Shown: positions 1 through 8,880, counted from the stretch's first letter. The stretch: 9,683 nt of DNA from an uncultured Eubacteriales bacterium (GCA_900547315.1 URGI01000066.1:1-9683); one strand, 5' to 3'. Numbers and translations are program-made. The notes: a model not told the origin generated them from the letters alone.

Positions 1-52
1 ATCAGAAAACTGCACGCTGTTCAATCTTTTTTTGAAAAACATGAATCAGTAC

Positions 53-81
53 TTGACAAACATCCGAAATCGGAGTAAATT
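53..81 (+). promoter_or_regulatory. Sigma-70-type promoter of the marR-MATE operon
   Basis: A perfect -35 box TTGACA (53-58) is followed after exactly 17 bases by TAAATT (76-81), a 4/6 match to the -10 consensus. Transcription would start near 88, about 38 bases before the marR start codon. One palindrome lies between the two boxes and a second copy begins just after the expected start point, so a bound repressor would directly block RNA polymerase. The box match is seen in the sequence; promoter activity is inferred. Confidence 0.75.
63..74. promoter_or_regulatory. Palindromic operator, copy 1 (in promoter spacer)
   Basis: TCCGAAATCGGA has 5-base inverted arms (TCCGA/TCGGA) around AA. It lies inside the 17-base spacer between the -35 and -10 boxes. 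An exact second copy occurs at 92-103. The position is classic for autorepression by the adjacent MarR protein. That this MarR binds here is an inference from position and symmetry. Confidence 0.7.
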
Positions 82-91
82 GCGCAATGTT

Positions 92-103
92 TCCGAAATC
101 GGA
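92..103. promoter_or_regulatory. Palindromic operator, copy 2 (at transcription start)
   Basis: This is the same 12-base palindrome TCCGAAATCGGA as at 63-74, with centres 29 bases apart. It falls immediately downstream of the -10 box, over the predicted start of transcription. A further half-site AAATCGGA at 109-116 runs into the marR ribosome binding site (GGAGG, 114-118), so the repeated word occurs three times in front of the gene. The likely ligand is the MarR dimer encoded next to it (inferred). Confidence 0.7.
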
Positions 104-125
104 TTTATAAATCGGAGGTGCGGAT

Positions 126-590
126 ATGGGCGAAAAACTGAGACGCCAGATGCAGACGCTTGACAGGCTGTATAAGGAGTCGGACAGAATAGGCGATGAT
201 TATGCCGCGCATTTCGGCATGAACAATACCGCGTTCTGGGTGCTGTATACGCTCAGCCGCGCGGACAAACCCGTGACGCAGAACGACCTGTGCGAGGAGT
301 GGTTTTTCCCGGCACAGACAATAAATTCCGCGGTGAGCGGGCTGGTAAAAAAGGAGCTTGTGCGGCTTGAACCGATACCGGGCACGAGGAACCGAAAAAG
401 CATCGTCCTGACGGAAGCGGGGCGGGAGCTGTGCGGCAGGACGATAAGCATAGTCGACGAGATCGAGCGCGCCGCGATGCTCGGCTTCACAGAGAAAGAG
501 CGGGAGCTGTACCTCAGCCTTTTCCGGCGGCATCTTGAAAATCTGAAGAAAGCGAGAGCCGAGCTGTTAGGCGAGACGGAGAATAAATGA
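126..590 (+). CDS. MarR-family transcriptional regulator
   Basis: A 154-residue protein of normal MarR length, predicted to be a cytoplasmic winged-helix DNA-binding dimer that releases its operator on binding a small ligand. The N-terminal helix (about 1-30) and C-terminal helices (about 105-145) would form the dimer interface. A helix-turn-helix lies near 48-76 (PVTQNDLCEEW, then QTINSAVSGLVKKEL), followed by the basic wing and its typical tail GTRNRKSIVLTEAG (86-99). The start is supported by GGAGG at 114-118, seven bases upstream. The stop overlaps the start of the MATE gene as ATGA, so the two should be co-translated. Twin palindromes in its own promoter point to autorepression together with the exporter. 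The inducing ligand cannot be read from the sequence. Confidence 0.93.
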   Translation: MGEKLRRQMQTLDRLYKESDRIGDDYAAHFGMNNTAFWVLYTLSRADKPVTQNDLCEEWFFPAQTINSAVSGLVKKELVRLEPIPGTRNRKSIVLTEAGRELCGRTISIVDEIERAAMLGFTEKERELYLSLFRRHLENLKKARAELLGETENK

Positions 591-1906
591 AGAATCAGAG
601 AGCGAGAAAAGTTGCAAATTACGTTATACCGACCGTACTGAGCCAGTGCACGTTTTTCCTGTTCACGATAGTTGACGGCGTGTTCGTCGGCAACGGCGTC
701 GGGACGGACGCGCTGGGCGCGGTGAACCTCGCCATGCCGTTCATCATGGTGATAGGCGCGGCCTTCATGCTGACGACGATCGGCGGCGTCACGGTTGCGG
801 CCATACGCCTTGGCCGCGGGGACATCCCCGGTGCGAATCAGGCGTTCATGCATTCGCTGGGCTGCACGGCCGTCATTGCAACGGTGTTCTCCGTCATCGG
901 CATCATGTTCACACGGCCGCTGGCGGCGCTCCTCGGCGCGGACTGGAACTATATTGACATGGTCTGCGACTACCTGCTGTGGTACAGCATCTTTACGCTG
1001 CCCGCCGCCATATCGACCACCCTTCAGGGTTTCGGCCGGAACGACGGCGCGCCGGTGTTCGTCATGGCCTCCACCATCATCAGCACCGCGCTGAACATTT
1101 TCCTCGACTGGCTGTTCGTTTTCCCGCTGCAAAAGGGCATCGCGGGCGCGGCAATAGCCACGGGCATCTCGCAGGTGGCGGGACTTGCGATAATCGTCGT
1201 GCACTTTGTCAAAAAGCGCGGCGTGCTGAGAATAGCGCCGGTGAAGTTCGATGCAGCCCTTGTCGGCAAGATACTCACACGCGGCCTGCCGGAGATGCTC
1301 TCCCAGCTCACAACGCCGGTGACGATCCTCTGCATGAACCTCACACTGATAAAGTACATCGGCGACGACGGAGTGAACGCGTATTCGATAATCGGGTACA
1401 TCATATCGTTTGCCTATGCGATATTCATGGGTGTGTCGGAGGGAATGCAGCCGCTGTTCGGCCGCAGCTACGGCGACCAGAACGAGGAGGATCTGCACTA
1501 TTTCCTGCGTGCCGGCGTTATCGTCAGCTTTGGCGGCAGCGCCGTTGTATACGGGCTGATAATCGCCCTCGGAGGGGTCATCTGCGCGATGTTCGGGGCG
1601 GACGCTCCGGCCACGGCGATAACCGTAGCGGCGATACCGCGTCACGGCTGGGCGTTCCTGTTCGCGTCGATGAATACGATTCTCTCCTCGTACCTGTATT
1701 CCACCAAGCGCACGCGCGAATCCGCGGCGGTGAATGTCCTGCGCGGCTTCATCCTCACGCCGCTGTGCATCGTGCTGATCTCGGTGGCGACGAACGGCGC
1801 GGCGGTCTGGTACGCGGTCGGCGTGGCGGAGCTTATAAGCTTCCTGTGTGCGATATTCATCACGCGCCGCTCCGAGCGCGGCGGGGTACGCTTCAGTGAG
1901 GACTGA
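587..1906 (+). CDS. MATE-family multidrug efflux transporter (MepA-like)
   Basis: A 439-residue polytopic membrane protein with the size and layout of the MATE family: two related six-helix halves that export cationic drugs or metabolites in exchange for Na+ or H+. Family signatures seen include the first-helix aspartate in TIVDGVFVGNGVGTDALGAV (about 28-46, D30), LQGFGRNDGAP (146-156), LNIFLDWLFVF (169-179), GLPEMLSQLTTP opening the second half (233-244) and EGMQPLFGRSYG (285-296). The start ATG overlaps the marR stop by four bases and has GGAG at 578-581 inside marR. A hairpin terminator follows 17 bases after the stop, so marR and this gene form a self-contained operon. It most resembles the MepA-like branch common in Clostridia. 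The substrate and coupling ion are unknown. No broken or missing segment is visible. Confidence 0.93.
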   Translation: MKNQRARKVANYVIPTVLSQCTFFLFTIVDGVFVGNGVGTDALGAVNLAMPFIMVIGAAFMLTTIGGVTVAAIRLGRGDIPGANQAFMHSLGCTAVIATVFSVIGIMFTRPLAALLGADWNYIDMVCDYLLWYSIFTLPAAISTTLQGFGRNDGAPVFVMASTIISTALNIFLDWLFVFPLQKGIAGAAIATGISQVAGLAIIVVHFVKKRGVLRIAPVKFDAALVGKILTRGLPEMLSQLTTPVTILCMNLTLIKYIGDDGVNAYSIIGYIISFAYAIFMGVSEGMQPLFGRSYGDQNEEDLHYFLRAGVIVSFGGSAVVYGLIIALGGVICAMFGADAPATAITVAAIPRHGWAFLFASMNTILSSYLYSTKRTRESAAVNVLRGFILTPLCIVLISVATNGAAVWYAVGVAELISFLCAIFITRRSERGGVRFSED

Positions 1907-1922
1907 GCAAGTTAATAAGTAT

Positions 1923-1958
1923 ATGACCGGACGGAGCCTTCCACCCGGTCATTTTGCT
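1923..1958 (+). terminator. Rho-independent terminator after the MATE gene
   Basis: An 8-base perfect stem ATGACCGG (1923-1930) pairs with CCGGTCAT (1945-1952). A small inner GGA/TCC pairing (1933-1935 with 1940-1942) lies within the 14-base loop, and the T-rich tail TTTTGCTT follows. It ends the efflux operon and separates it from addBA. Confidence 0.8.
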
Positions 1959-1976
1959 TGATACGGGGCGCGTTTT

Positions 1977-2012
1977 TTGATAAAATACAAAATACACAAT
2001 AAGTAGTATAAA
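1977..2012 (+). promoter_or_regulatory. Probable promoter region of addBA
   Basis: This AT-rich stretch lies between the terminator and addB. TTGATA (1977-1982) is a good -35 candidate (5/6). Candidate -10 boxes TAGTAT (2004-2009) and TATAAA (2007-2012) sit 21 and 24 bases away, longer than the usual 16-18, so the exact boxes are unclear. The abrupt AT-richness in GC-rich surroundings and the preceding terminator still argue that transcription of addBA starts here. Confidence 0.4.
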
Positions 2013-2030
2013 ACGTGAGAGGGCTCAATA

Positions 2031-5000
2031 ATGCTGAGACTTTTTACCGGCCGCGCCGGTACGGGCAAGACCGCAGCGGTCATAAATGAAATACATACGG
2101 CGGTTCTCGAAAAGCAGGGACGCCGCCTGCTCATAGTTCCGGAGCAGTACAGCCATGAGGCGGAGCGCGAGCTGTGCCGCGTCTGCGGCGACAGCATGTC
2201 GCTGTACGCCGAGGTTATGAGCTTCACCGGACTTGCGCGGCGCATAGCGTCCCAGCAGGGCGGCAGCGCAGCGCCATATCTCGATAAGGGCGGGCGGCTG
2301 CTGTGCATGGCGCTGGCGCTGGACGGCGCGGCGTCGAGACTGCGCGTGTACGGTTCGGCGGGGCGCAGGGCGGAGACGCAGTCGGCGCTGCTCGCGGCGG
2401 TGGACAGTCTGAAGGCTGCCGGAGTCGATTCCGAGGCGCTCTATGCGGCCTCGGAGAGCTGCCCAGGCGGGCTTGGGGACAAGCTTGCGGACATGGCGCT
2501 GATCCTTGAAGCCTACGACGCCGTCGTAGCGAACGGACACGCCGACCCCGCCGACAGGCTGACCGTGCTTGCCGGGCAGATACTCGACAGCTCCATGGGG
2601 CCGGATGACCATATATATGTCGACGGATTCATAGATTTCACGTTTCAGGAGCGACAGGTGCTGCGTGCGCTTTTGAAGCGCGGTGTGCAGCTCACCGTAT
2701 GCCTGACGATGGATGAGCTGCACGGCGAGAACGAGATATTCGAGCTGTCCCGCCGCAGCGCGCGCGAGCTGCTCGCCTATGCGGGGGAACTTGGCGCGGA
2801 GACGGAGACGCGGCATTTCGCGTCGGGAACCTGCGGCGGCGCGCTCGATTTCTTCGCCGAGAATATGTTCAGCTACTCCGCCGTGAGCTTTCAGGGCGAG
2901 CCGAACGATTCGGTGAAGCTCATGACGGCGGACGGCATGGTGGCCGAATGTGAGTTCGCGGCGGCGCAGGCGATATCCCTTGTGCGCGACGGCGGCTGCC
3001 GCTGGCGCGATATCGCGGTCGCGGTGCGCGGCTTTGACGAATACCGCGCGGCGCTGGAGAGCGCGTTCGAGCATTACGGCGTGCCGCTTTTCATGGCGCG
3101 GCGCAGCGACCTGCTGTCGAAGCCGCTCCCCGCGATGATAGCCGCGGCGTATGACATCGTGTGCGGCGGCTGGGAAGTTGACGACGTGATAAGCTATATG
3201 CGCACGGGCCTGACCGGACTTGCGCCGGAGGACTGCGACGCGCTTGAAAACTATATCTTTAAGTGGCAGCTCCGCGCCGGAGCGTGGAGCCGCGCGGGCG
3301 ACTGGCGGCAGCATCCGGACGGCTACAACGCCGAGTACACCGAGGAGACCGCGGAGCGCCTGAAAAAAATAAACGCCCTGCGCTATGCGCTGGGCGACCC
3401 GCTGCTGCATTTTGCCGCACATGGCCGCGAAGCGTCCACCGCGGCGGAGCAGGCGGCGGCGCTGGCGGACTTTTTCGATGAACTGAAGCTCTCCGAGCGC
3501 CTGAGCGAGCGTGCGGAGCAGCTTAGGGCTGCGGGGCGGGAGAGCCTTGCGCGCGAGTACGCGCAGCTGTGGGATATCATCGTCTCCGCGCTTGAGCAGT
3601 GCGCCGCGATACTCGGAGACACGGAGATGGACATGGAAGGCTTCGGGCGGCTGTTCACGCTGATGCTCTCGCGCTACGATGTGGGCGTGATACCCGTGTC
3701 GCTCGACAGGGTGTCCGCCGGTGATTTTGACCGTATGCGCCGCAGAAATATAAAGCACCTCATCGTCCTCGGCGTGAGCGACGAGCGCCTGCCCGCCGCA
3801 TCCGGCGACACTGGGATATTCTCCGACGAGGAGCGGAAGCGCCTGCTTGAGCTGGACATCGACCTCGGCGGAGCCGGGGACGGGGAGCTGTGGCGCGAGT
3901 TTTCGCTGATATATAACTGCCTGAGCCTGCCGTCGGACAGCCTGACGCTGTGCTGCCCGCTTGTGAATTCCGAGGGCGCGCCGCAGCGTCCGGCCTTCGT
4001 ATACAGCCGCGCGGCGGCGATATTCGGCCTGCAGCCGCAGTACGCGGACATATCCGAACTGCGCATGTCCGCCGAAGCGCCCGCGCTGACGCTTGCGGCG
4101 CACGCGGTGAGCGGCGGTACGGCGCGCGAGCGCTCCGCCGCAGAGTATTTCCGCCGGATGCAGCCCGAACGCTTCGGCAAACTGACCTCCGCCGCGAAGA
4201 TGAGCCGAGGCCGGCTGTCACCGGAGGCGGTGCGCGCACTGTACGGCAGACGGCTGAAGCTGAGCGCGTCGAGGATAGATAAATTCGCCTCCTGCAAATT
4301 TGCGTATTTCTGCCAGTACGGCCTGAACGCGCGCCCGTATGAACCGGCGGGCTTCACGCCGCCGGAGATCGGCACGTTCATGCACTATGTGCTGGAGCAC
4401 ACGGCGCGCGACGTGCGTGACCGCGGCGGCTTCGGCGCCGTCTCGGACGACGAACTACGCGAAATCACCCAGCGCCATGTGGACGGCTACGTGCATGAGC
4501 AGCTGAACGACTTTCAGGAGAAGTCGCAGCGGTTCATATACCTCTTCCGCCGCCTCGGCAAGGATGTGTTCCAGATAGTGTCGGACATGGCGGCGGAGCT
4601 GCGCCGCTCCGATTTTGAGCCGCTAGATTTCGAGCTTGACTTTTCGAAGATGAGCGATATCCCGCCTGTGGAGCTTGGCGACGGCGACGGCGCAATGACG
4701 CTCACCGGGATTGCCGACCGCGTGGACGGCTGGCTGCACGACGGGCGGCTGTATCTGCGCGTGGTCGATTATAAGACCGGCAAAAAGAGCTTTTCACTCT
4801 CCGACGTGTGGTACGGGATGGGGCTTCAGATGCTGCTGTACCTGTTCGCTCTGGGGCGCGACGGGGAGAAGCTGTACGGCCGCGAGATCGTACCGGCAGG
4901 CGTGATGTACGTCCCCGCGCGCAGCGTGATCCTGCCCGTCAGCCGCGACTGCGGCGACGAGGAGGCACAGCGTCTGCGGCTGGACGGCGTGAAACGCAGC

Positions 5001-5366
5001 GGCGTTGTGCTCGACGACGCGGAGGTCATAGAGGCCTGGGAGCACGGCGAGGACAAGAAATATATCCCCATCCGCATGAGATACGGCAAGCCGACGCCCG
5101 ACTCGCTTATGACGGCGGAGCGGCTCGGCCTGCTGTCACGGCATATCGGAAAGACGCTCACGGACATGGCGCGGCAGCTCAATTCCGGCAGTATCGCCGC
5201 CGATCCGTATTACCGCAGCCAGCAGGAGAACGCCTGCCTCAACTGCGACTACTTTGACGCCTGCCACTTCTCGCAGGGCGAGAACGGCGAGAGCTGCCGC
5301 TTCCAGCAGAAGATACCGGCGGACAAGGTGATAGAGATGATGGAAGGGGAGGATGGCAATGGCTGA
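2031..5366 (+). CDS. addB: ATP-dependent helicase/deoxyribonuclease subunit B (AddB)
   Basis: A 1111-residue subunit of the AddAB helicase-nuclease, which binds double-stranded DNA ends, unwinds and degrades them, and at Chi sites produces a 3' single strand for RecA. The N-terminus has Walker A GRAGTGKT (7-14). In studied AddB proteins the helicase-like domain is not a motor but reads Chi. The C-terminal RecB-type nuclease is intact: H785 in GTFMHYVLE, GIADRVD (893-899), VVDYKTG (911-917) and Q933 in GLQMLLYL. In the family this domain cuts the 5'-ended strand. The four cysteines expected for its Fe-S cluster are present: C755 in FASCKF, then C1069, C1072 and C1078 (C-x2-C-x5-C). Length is close to the roughly 1160 residues of Bacillus subtilis AddB. 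AGAGGG (2018-2023) supports the start. It overlaps addA. Confidence 0.95.
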   Translation: MLRLFTGRAGTGKTAAVINEIHTAVLEKQGRRLLIVPEQYSHEAERELCRVCGDSMSLYAEVMSFTGLARRIASQQGGSAAPYLDKGGRLLCMALALDGAASRLRVYGSAGRRAETQSALLAAVDSLKAAGVDSEALYAASESCPGGLGDKLADMALILEAYDAVVANGHADPADRLTVLAGQILDSSMGPDDHIYVDGFIDFTFQERQVLRALLKRGVQLTVCLTMDELHGENEIFELSRRSARELLAYAGELGAETETRHFASGTCGGALDFFAENMFSYSAVSFQGEPNDSVKLMTADGMVAECEFAAAQAISLVRDGGCRWRDIAVAVRGFDEYRAALESAFEHYGVPLFMARRSDLLSKPLPAMIAAAYDIVCGGWEVDDVISYMRTGLTGLAPEDCDALENYIFKWQLRAGAWSRAGDWRQHPDGYNAEYTEETAERLKKINALRYALGDPLLHFAAHGREASTAAEQAAALADFFDELKLSERLSERAEQLRAAGRESLAREYAQLWDIIVSALEQCAAILGDTEMDMEGFGRLFTLMLSRYDVGVIPVSLDRVSAGDFDRMRRRNIKHLIVLGVSDERLPAASGDTGIFSDEERKRLLELDIDLGGAGDGELWREFSLIYNCLSLPSDSLTLCCPLVNSEGAPQRPAFVYSRAAAIFGLQPQYADISELRMSAEAPALTLAAHAVSGGTARERSAAEYFRRMQPERFGKLTSAAKMSRGRLSPEAVRALYGRRLKLSASRIDKFASCKFAYFCQYGLNARPYEPAGFTPPEIGTFMHYVLEHTARDVRDRGGFGAVSDDELREITQRHVDGYVHEQLNDFQEKSQRFIYLFRRLGKDVFQIVSDMAAELRRSDFEPLDFELDFSKMSDIPPVELGDGDGAMTLTGIADRVDGWLHDGRLYLRVVDYKTGKKSFSLSDVWYGMGLQMLLYLFALGRDGEKLYGREIVPAGVMYVPARSVILPVSRDCGDEEAQRLRLDGVKRSGVVLDDAEVIEAWEHGEDKKYIPIRMRYGKPTPDSLMTAERLGLLSRHIGKTLTDMARQLNSGSIAADPYYRSQQENACLNCDYFDACHFSQGENGESCRFQQKIPADKVIEMMEGEDGNG
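5346..5352 (+). promoter_or_regulatory. Ribosome binding site that decides the addA start
   Basis: GGGGAGG at the 3' end of addB directly abuts an ATG at 5353 but lies six bases before a second in-frame ATG at 5359. Normal Shine-Dalgarno spacing favours 5359, giving an 8-base overlap with addB and a protein starting MAEFKPT. Starting at 5353 would add only Met-Ala. Confidence 0.6.
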
Positions 5367-8300
5367 ATTCAAGCCGACAGCGTCGCAGGCTGCGGCGATA
5401 AGCGCGCGCGGGAGCGCGGTGCTGGTGTCCGCGGGCGCGGGCAGCGGCAAGACGCGCGTACTCACGGAGCGCCTGATGGGCTATATAACCGACGCCGAAC
5501 ACCCCGTCGATATCGACAGCTTCCTTATTATAACCTTCACGCGCGCCGCCGCGGGAGAGCTGCGCGGGCGCATTATGGACGAGATAGCGAACGCGCTTGC
5601 CGCGGATCCCGCCAATAAGCGGCTGCGCCGCCAGAGCGCGCTGTGCCAGAAGGCGCAGATAGGCACGATACACAGCTTCTGCGCGGCGCTTCTGCGTGAG
5701 CACTGCCATGCCTGCGGCCTGCCGCCGCAGTTCAAGATCGCGGATGACGACCGCATCGCGGTGATGAAGTCGGCGGCGCTGGAGCGGGTGCTGGACAGGT
5801 ACTATGAAAACGTGGACGCGCATCCGGGCTTCGCGCTGCTGGCGGACACCGTCGGCGCGGGGCGCGACGACCGCCGCCTTGGGACGCTGGTTCTGACGCT
5901 GCACGACAAGATGCAGTGCCATGCGCGGCCTGAGCAGTGGGCGGCGGAACAGGTGGCGCTGCTGGGCGAGACCGGAGACGACGCCGCGCAGACCCCGTGG
6001 GGGCGCGAGATAATCGAACGCGTCAAGTCGATGGCCGAATACTGGGCGGCGGAGCTTGAGCGCGTGCTGCAGGCGATAAGCGCGCAGGAGAAGATAGCCG
6101 CCGCCTATACGGACAGCATCGCCGCGACGGCGGATCAGCTCCGCGAGCTTCGGCGCTGCATTGACCTCGGCTGGGACATGGCGCGTGCCTGCCTGCCGAT
6201 CACGTATCCGGCCTTGGGGCGGCTGGCGAAATCGCCTGACCCGGCGCTGTCGGAGCTTGCGAAGAACCGCCGCACGGCCTGCAAAAAGGCGACGGAGAAG
6301 ATCGAGGACATGCTCTATTCCGACTCCGAAAAGCTTCTGAGCGAGCTTCGCCTGACCACTCCCGCCATGACGGCGCTGCTGGCGCTGACGCTGGATTTCG
6401 CCGGCGAGCTGACGAAGGACAAGCGCCGCGCGGGGCTTGTGGATTACGGCGACCTTGAGCATATCTCGGTGCGGCTGCTGACGAACGAGGACGGCAGCCC
6501 GTCCGCGCTGGCGCGACAGCTCGGCGGGCGTTTCACGGAGATAATGGTCGATGAATATCAGGACGTCAGCCGCGTGCAGGACGAGATATTCCGCACCATA
6601 TCCAGGGACGGGAAGAACCTCTTCATGGTCGGCGACGTGAAGCAGTCGATATATCGCTTCCGGCTGGCCGACCCCGGAATATTCACGGAGAAGTATCTCA
6701 GCTACGCCGACTGTGATGCCGCCGCCCCAGGCGAGCCGCGGCGCATCATGCTGCGGGAGAATTTCCGCTCCCGCAGCGAGGTGCTGGACGCGGCGAACGC
6801 CGTGTTCGGGCTGTGCATGTCGCGCGAACTGGGCGACATCGACTATGACGAGGCAGCGGCGCTCAAGTGCGGCGCGAGCTATGAGGGCGAGGCTCCGAAG
6901 CCGGAGCTGCGGCTGATAGAGCTGCCGCGCGGCGGCGGGGACGAGGACAGCCCCGACAAGACCGAGCTTGAGGCGCAGTATGTCGCGGCGCGCATCCGCG
7001 AGCTGATAGACGTGCGCACCGAGGTGAGCGGCAGGGGCGGTATGCGCCCGCTGGAATACGGCGACATTGCGATCCTGCTGCGCTCGGCAAACTCGATCGG
7101 CGGCGTGTACAGAAACGCGCTGGTGCAGCAGGGCATCCCCGTTGCGTCGGTGCAGGGCGGCGGCTTCTTTACCTCGATAGAGATATCGACGATGATGTCG
7201 CTGCTCGCGGTCATAGATAATCCGTATCAGGACATTCCGCTCATCGCGGTGCTGCGCTCGCCGGTGTTCGGCTTCACGGCGGACGAGCTGTCCGCCATAC
7301 GCGCCTCCGGTAAGCGCTGCGATTTCTACACGGCGCTGTGCGCCGCAGCGGAGACGGACGAGAAATGTGCGGGCTTTGTCAGAACGCTCGCCGGATTCCG
7401 CGCGGAAGCGCCGGATATGAGCGCGGCGGAGCTGACATGGCGGCTCTGCGACGAGCTGGACATGCTCGCGATATGCAGCGCCATGACGGACGGCGAGCAG
7501 CGCCGCGCGAATCTGCTGGAGCTTGTGGAGCTGTCGGAGCGCTTTGAGAGCAGCGGATATCGCGGACTGCACCGCTTCGTGCTGTGGCTGCGCCGTCTGG
7601 CCGAGAAGGGACAGGAACCGGCATCGGGCGCGGCATCCGCGTCGGCGGTGCAGATAATGTCGATACATAAATCTAAGGGGCTTGAGTTCCCCGTGGTGTT
7701 CCTGTGCGACACCGCGCGGCGCTTCAATAAGCGCGACAGCCAGGACTCCGTGCTTGTGCATCCGCAGCTCGGCCTCGGCCCGAAGCTGACGGATACGAAG
7801 CGGCGCATCGAGTACCCGACGCTGGCCCGCCACGCGATACGCCTGCGCCTTGAGCGGGAGACGCTCTCGGAGGAACTGCGGCTTCTCTACGTCGCACTGA
7901 CGCGGCCGAAAGAGCGGCTGATCGTCACGGGTGTTGTGAAGGACGCGGAGAAAACGCTGGCGAAGGCGCGCGAGGCGGTCACAACGCCGATGGCGCCCGA
8001 AGTGCTGGCCTCGGCGCAGTCGATGCTGGACTGGCTGATCTATTCCGCCATCGCCGACGGCGGGCGGCATATCGCCATGGAGACTGCGGAACCCGCGGCG
8101 GCCGCGCCCGTGCGCGCGGCGGATACGCCGGTGGATGGCAGCGACGAGGGAATGATCGCGGAGCTTGAGCGAAAGCTGAGCTTTGAATATCCGTATGCCG
8201 ATGCGGTGCATCTCCCGTCGAAGGTCACGGCGACGGAGCTGAAAGGGCGGGACGCCGCGGACGAGGACGCGCAGAGCGTTGCGCCGAAGCCCGCGCCCAG

Positions 8301-8880
8301 CTTCCGCACACCGGATTTCGGCAGGGTGAACCGTCCGGCCACGGGCACGGAGCGCGGCGTTGCGACGCATCTGGTGCTGCAATACATGGATTTCTCCAAA
8401 ACCGGCAGCATCGCGGAGATAAAACACGAGATCGCGAGGCTGGAGGAGGAAAAGTTCATCACGGCGCGCGAGGCGGAGGCCGTTGACGCAGAGGCGATAG
8501 ACGGGCTGTTCCGTTCGCCGCTGGGGCGGCGTATGCTCGCAGCGAAAAATATGCGCAGAGAGTTCAAATTCTCGCTGCTGGTCGGCGCGGATGAGGTGTT
8601 CGGCGCGGCGGCGGGCGAGCAGGTGCTTCTTCAGGGCGTTGTGGACTGCTGCATCGAAGAGGACGGCGAGCTTGTGATAATCGACTACAAGACGGATCGC
8701 GTCCGCGGCGCTGCGGTCGAGCGGCGAGCCGAGACCTATGCCGGTCAGCTGCGCGCGTATGCCGCGGCGATGGAGCGCATAACCGGAAAGCCGGTTCGGG
8801 AGTGCGCGCTGTATTTCCTCGCGGCGGGCAGGACTGTGACAGTCCCGCTAAAAACGCGGAAATCTGAGGAAAATTCTTAA
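5359..8880 (+). CDS. addA: ATP-dependent helicase/nuclease subunit A (AddA)
   Basis: A 1173-residue UvrD/SF1A helicase fused to a RecB-type nuclease; it is the motor of AddAB, moving 3'-to-5' and, in the family, cutting the 3'-ended strand. Motifs, numbered from the ATG at 5359: Q motif FKPTASQAAAI (4-14), Walker A SAGAGSGKT (24-32), Ia TFTRAAAGEL (59-68), Walker B VDEYQD (397-402), III GDVKQSIYRFR (425-435), IV ENFRSR (467-472), V IHKSKGLEF (769-777) and VI LLYVALTRPKERL (842-854). The nuclease follows with H1004, D1096 in GVVD, DYKTD (1109-1113) and Q1130. All expected catalytic residues are present, and the length is near that of B. subtilis AddA (about 1230). It overlaps the addB stop, so the two subunits are probably made in step. 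No terminator is evident before rpmE. Confidence 0.95.
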   Translation: MAEFKPTASQAAAISARGSAVLVSAGAGSGKTRVLTERLMGYITDAEHPVDIDSFLIITFTRAAAGELRGRIMDEIANALAADPANKRLRRQSALCQKAQIGTIHSFCAALLREHCHACGLPPQFKIADDDRIAVMKSAALERVLDRYYENVDAHPGFALLADTVGAGRDDRRLGTLVLTLHDKMQCHARPEQWAAEQVALLGETGDDAAQTPWGREIIERVKSMAEYWAAELERVLQAISAQEKIAAAYTDSIAATADQLRELRRCIDLGWDMARACLPITYPALGRLAKSPDPALSELAKNRRTACKKATEKIEDMLYSDSEKLLSELRLTTPAMTALLALTLDFAGELTKDKRRAGLVDYGDLEHISVRLLTNEDGSPSALARQLGGRFTEIMVDEYQDVSRVQDEIFRTISRDGKNLFMVGDVKQSIYRFRLADPGIFTEKYLSYADCDAAAPGEPRRIMLRENFRSRSEVLDAANAVFGLCMSRELGDIDYDEAAALKCGASYEGEAPKPELRLIELPRGGGDEDSPDKTELEAQYVAARIRELIDVRTEVSGRGGMRPLEYGDIAILLRSANSIGGVYRNALVQQGIPVASVQGGGFFTSIEISTMMSLLAVIDNPYQDIPLIAVLRSPVFGFTADELSAIRASGKRCDFYTALCAAAETDEKCAGFVRTLAGFRAEAPDMSAAELTWRLCDELDMLAICSAMTDGEQRRANLLELVELSERFESSGYRGLHRFVLWLRRLAEKGQEPASGAASASAVQIMSIHKSKGLEFPVVFLCDTARRFNKRDSQDSVLVHPQLGLGPKLTDTKRRIEYPTLARHAIRLRLERETLSEELRLLYVALTRPKERLIVTGVVKDAEKTLAKAREAVTTPMAPEVLASAQSMLDWLIYSAIADGGRHIAMETAEPAAAAPVRAADTPVDGSDEGMIAELERKLSFEYPYADAVHLPSKVTATELKGRDAADEDAQSVAPKPAPSFRTPDFGRVNRPATGTERGVATHLVLQYMDFSKTGSIAEIKHEIARLEEEKFITAREAEAVDAEAIDGLFRSPLGRRMLAAKNMRREFKFSLLVGADEVFGAAAGEQVLLQGVVDCCIEEDGELVIIDYKTDRVRGAAVERRAETYAGQLRAYAAAMERITGKPVRECALYFLAAGRTVTVPLKTRKSEENS

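Noticed and set aside
1..52. T-run and flanking bases at the left edge as the tail of an upstream terminator
   Set aside because: A run of T is present at about 27-33, but no adequate GC-rich stem precedes it within the visible bases.
200..1645. Antisense open frame of 481 codons across marR and the MATE gene
   Set aside because: It covers two well-supported + strand genes, has biased composition and shows no domain I recognise.
2025..4103. Antisense open frame of 692 codons opposite addB
   Set aside because: Same cause: the complement of GC-rich codons rarely gives stops. The product is arginine-rich and low in complexity with no family features.
5239..8427. Antisense open frame of 1062 codons opposite addA
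   Set aside because: It mirrors the GC-rich codons of addA, is dominated by Arg/His/Ala/Leu without recognisable domains, and lacks a convincing ribosome binding site. addA on the + strand has complete motifs.
8831..8845. Inverted repeat GGACTG/CAGTCC near the end of addA as a terminator
   Set aside because: It lies inside coding sequence, has a 3-base loop, and is followed by A residues rather than T on the + strand, so it would not terminate addA transcription.
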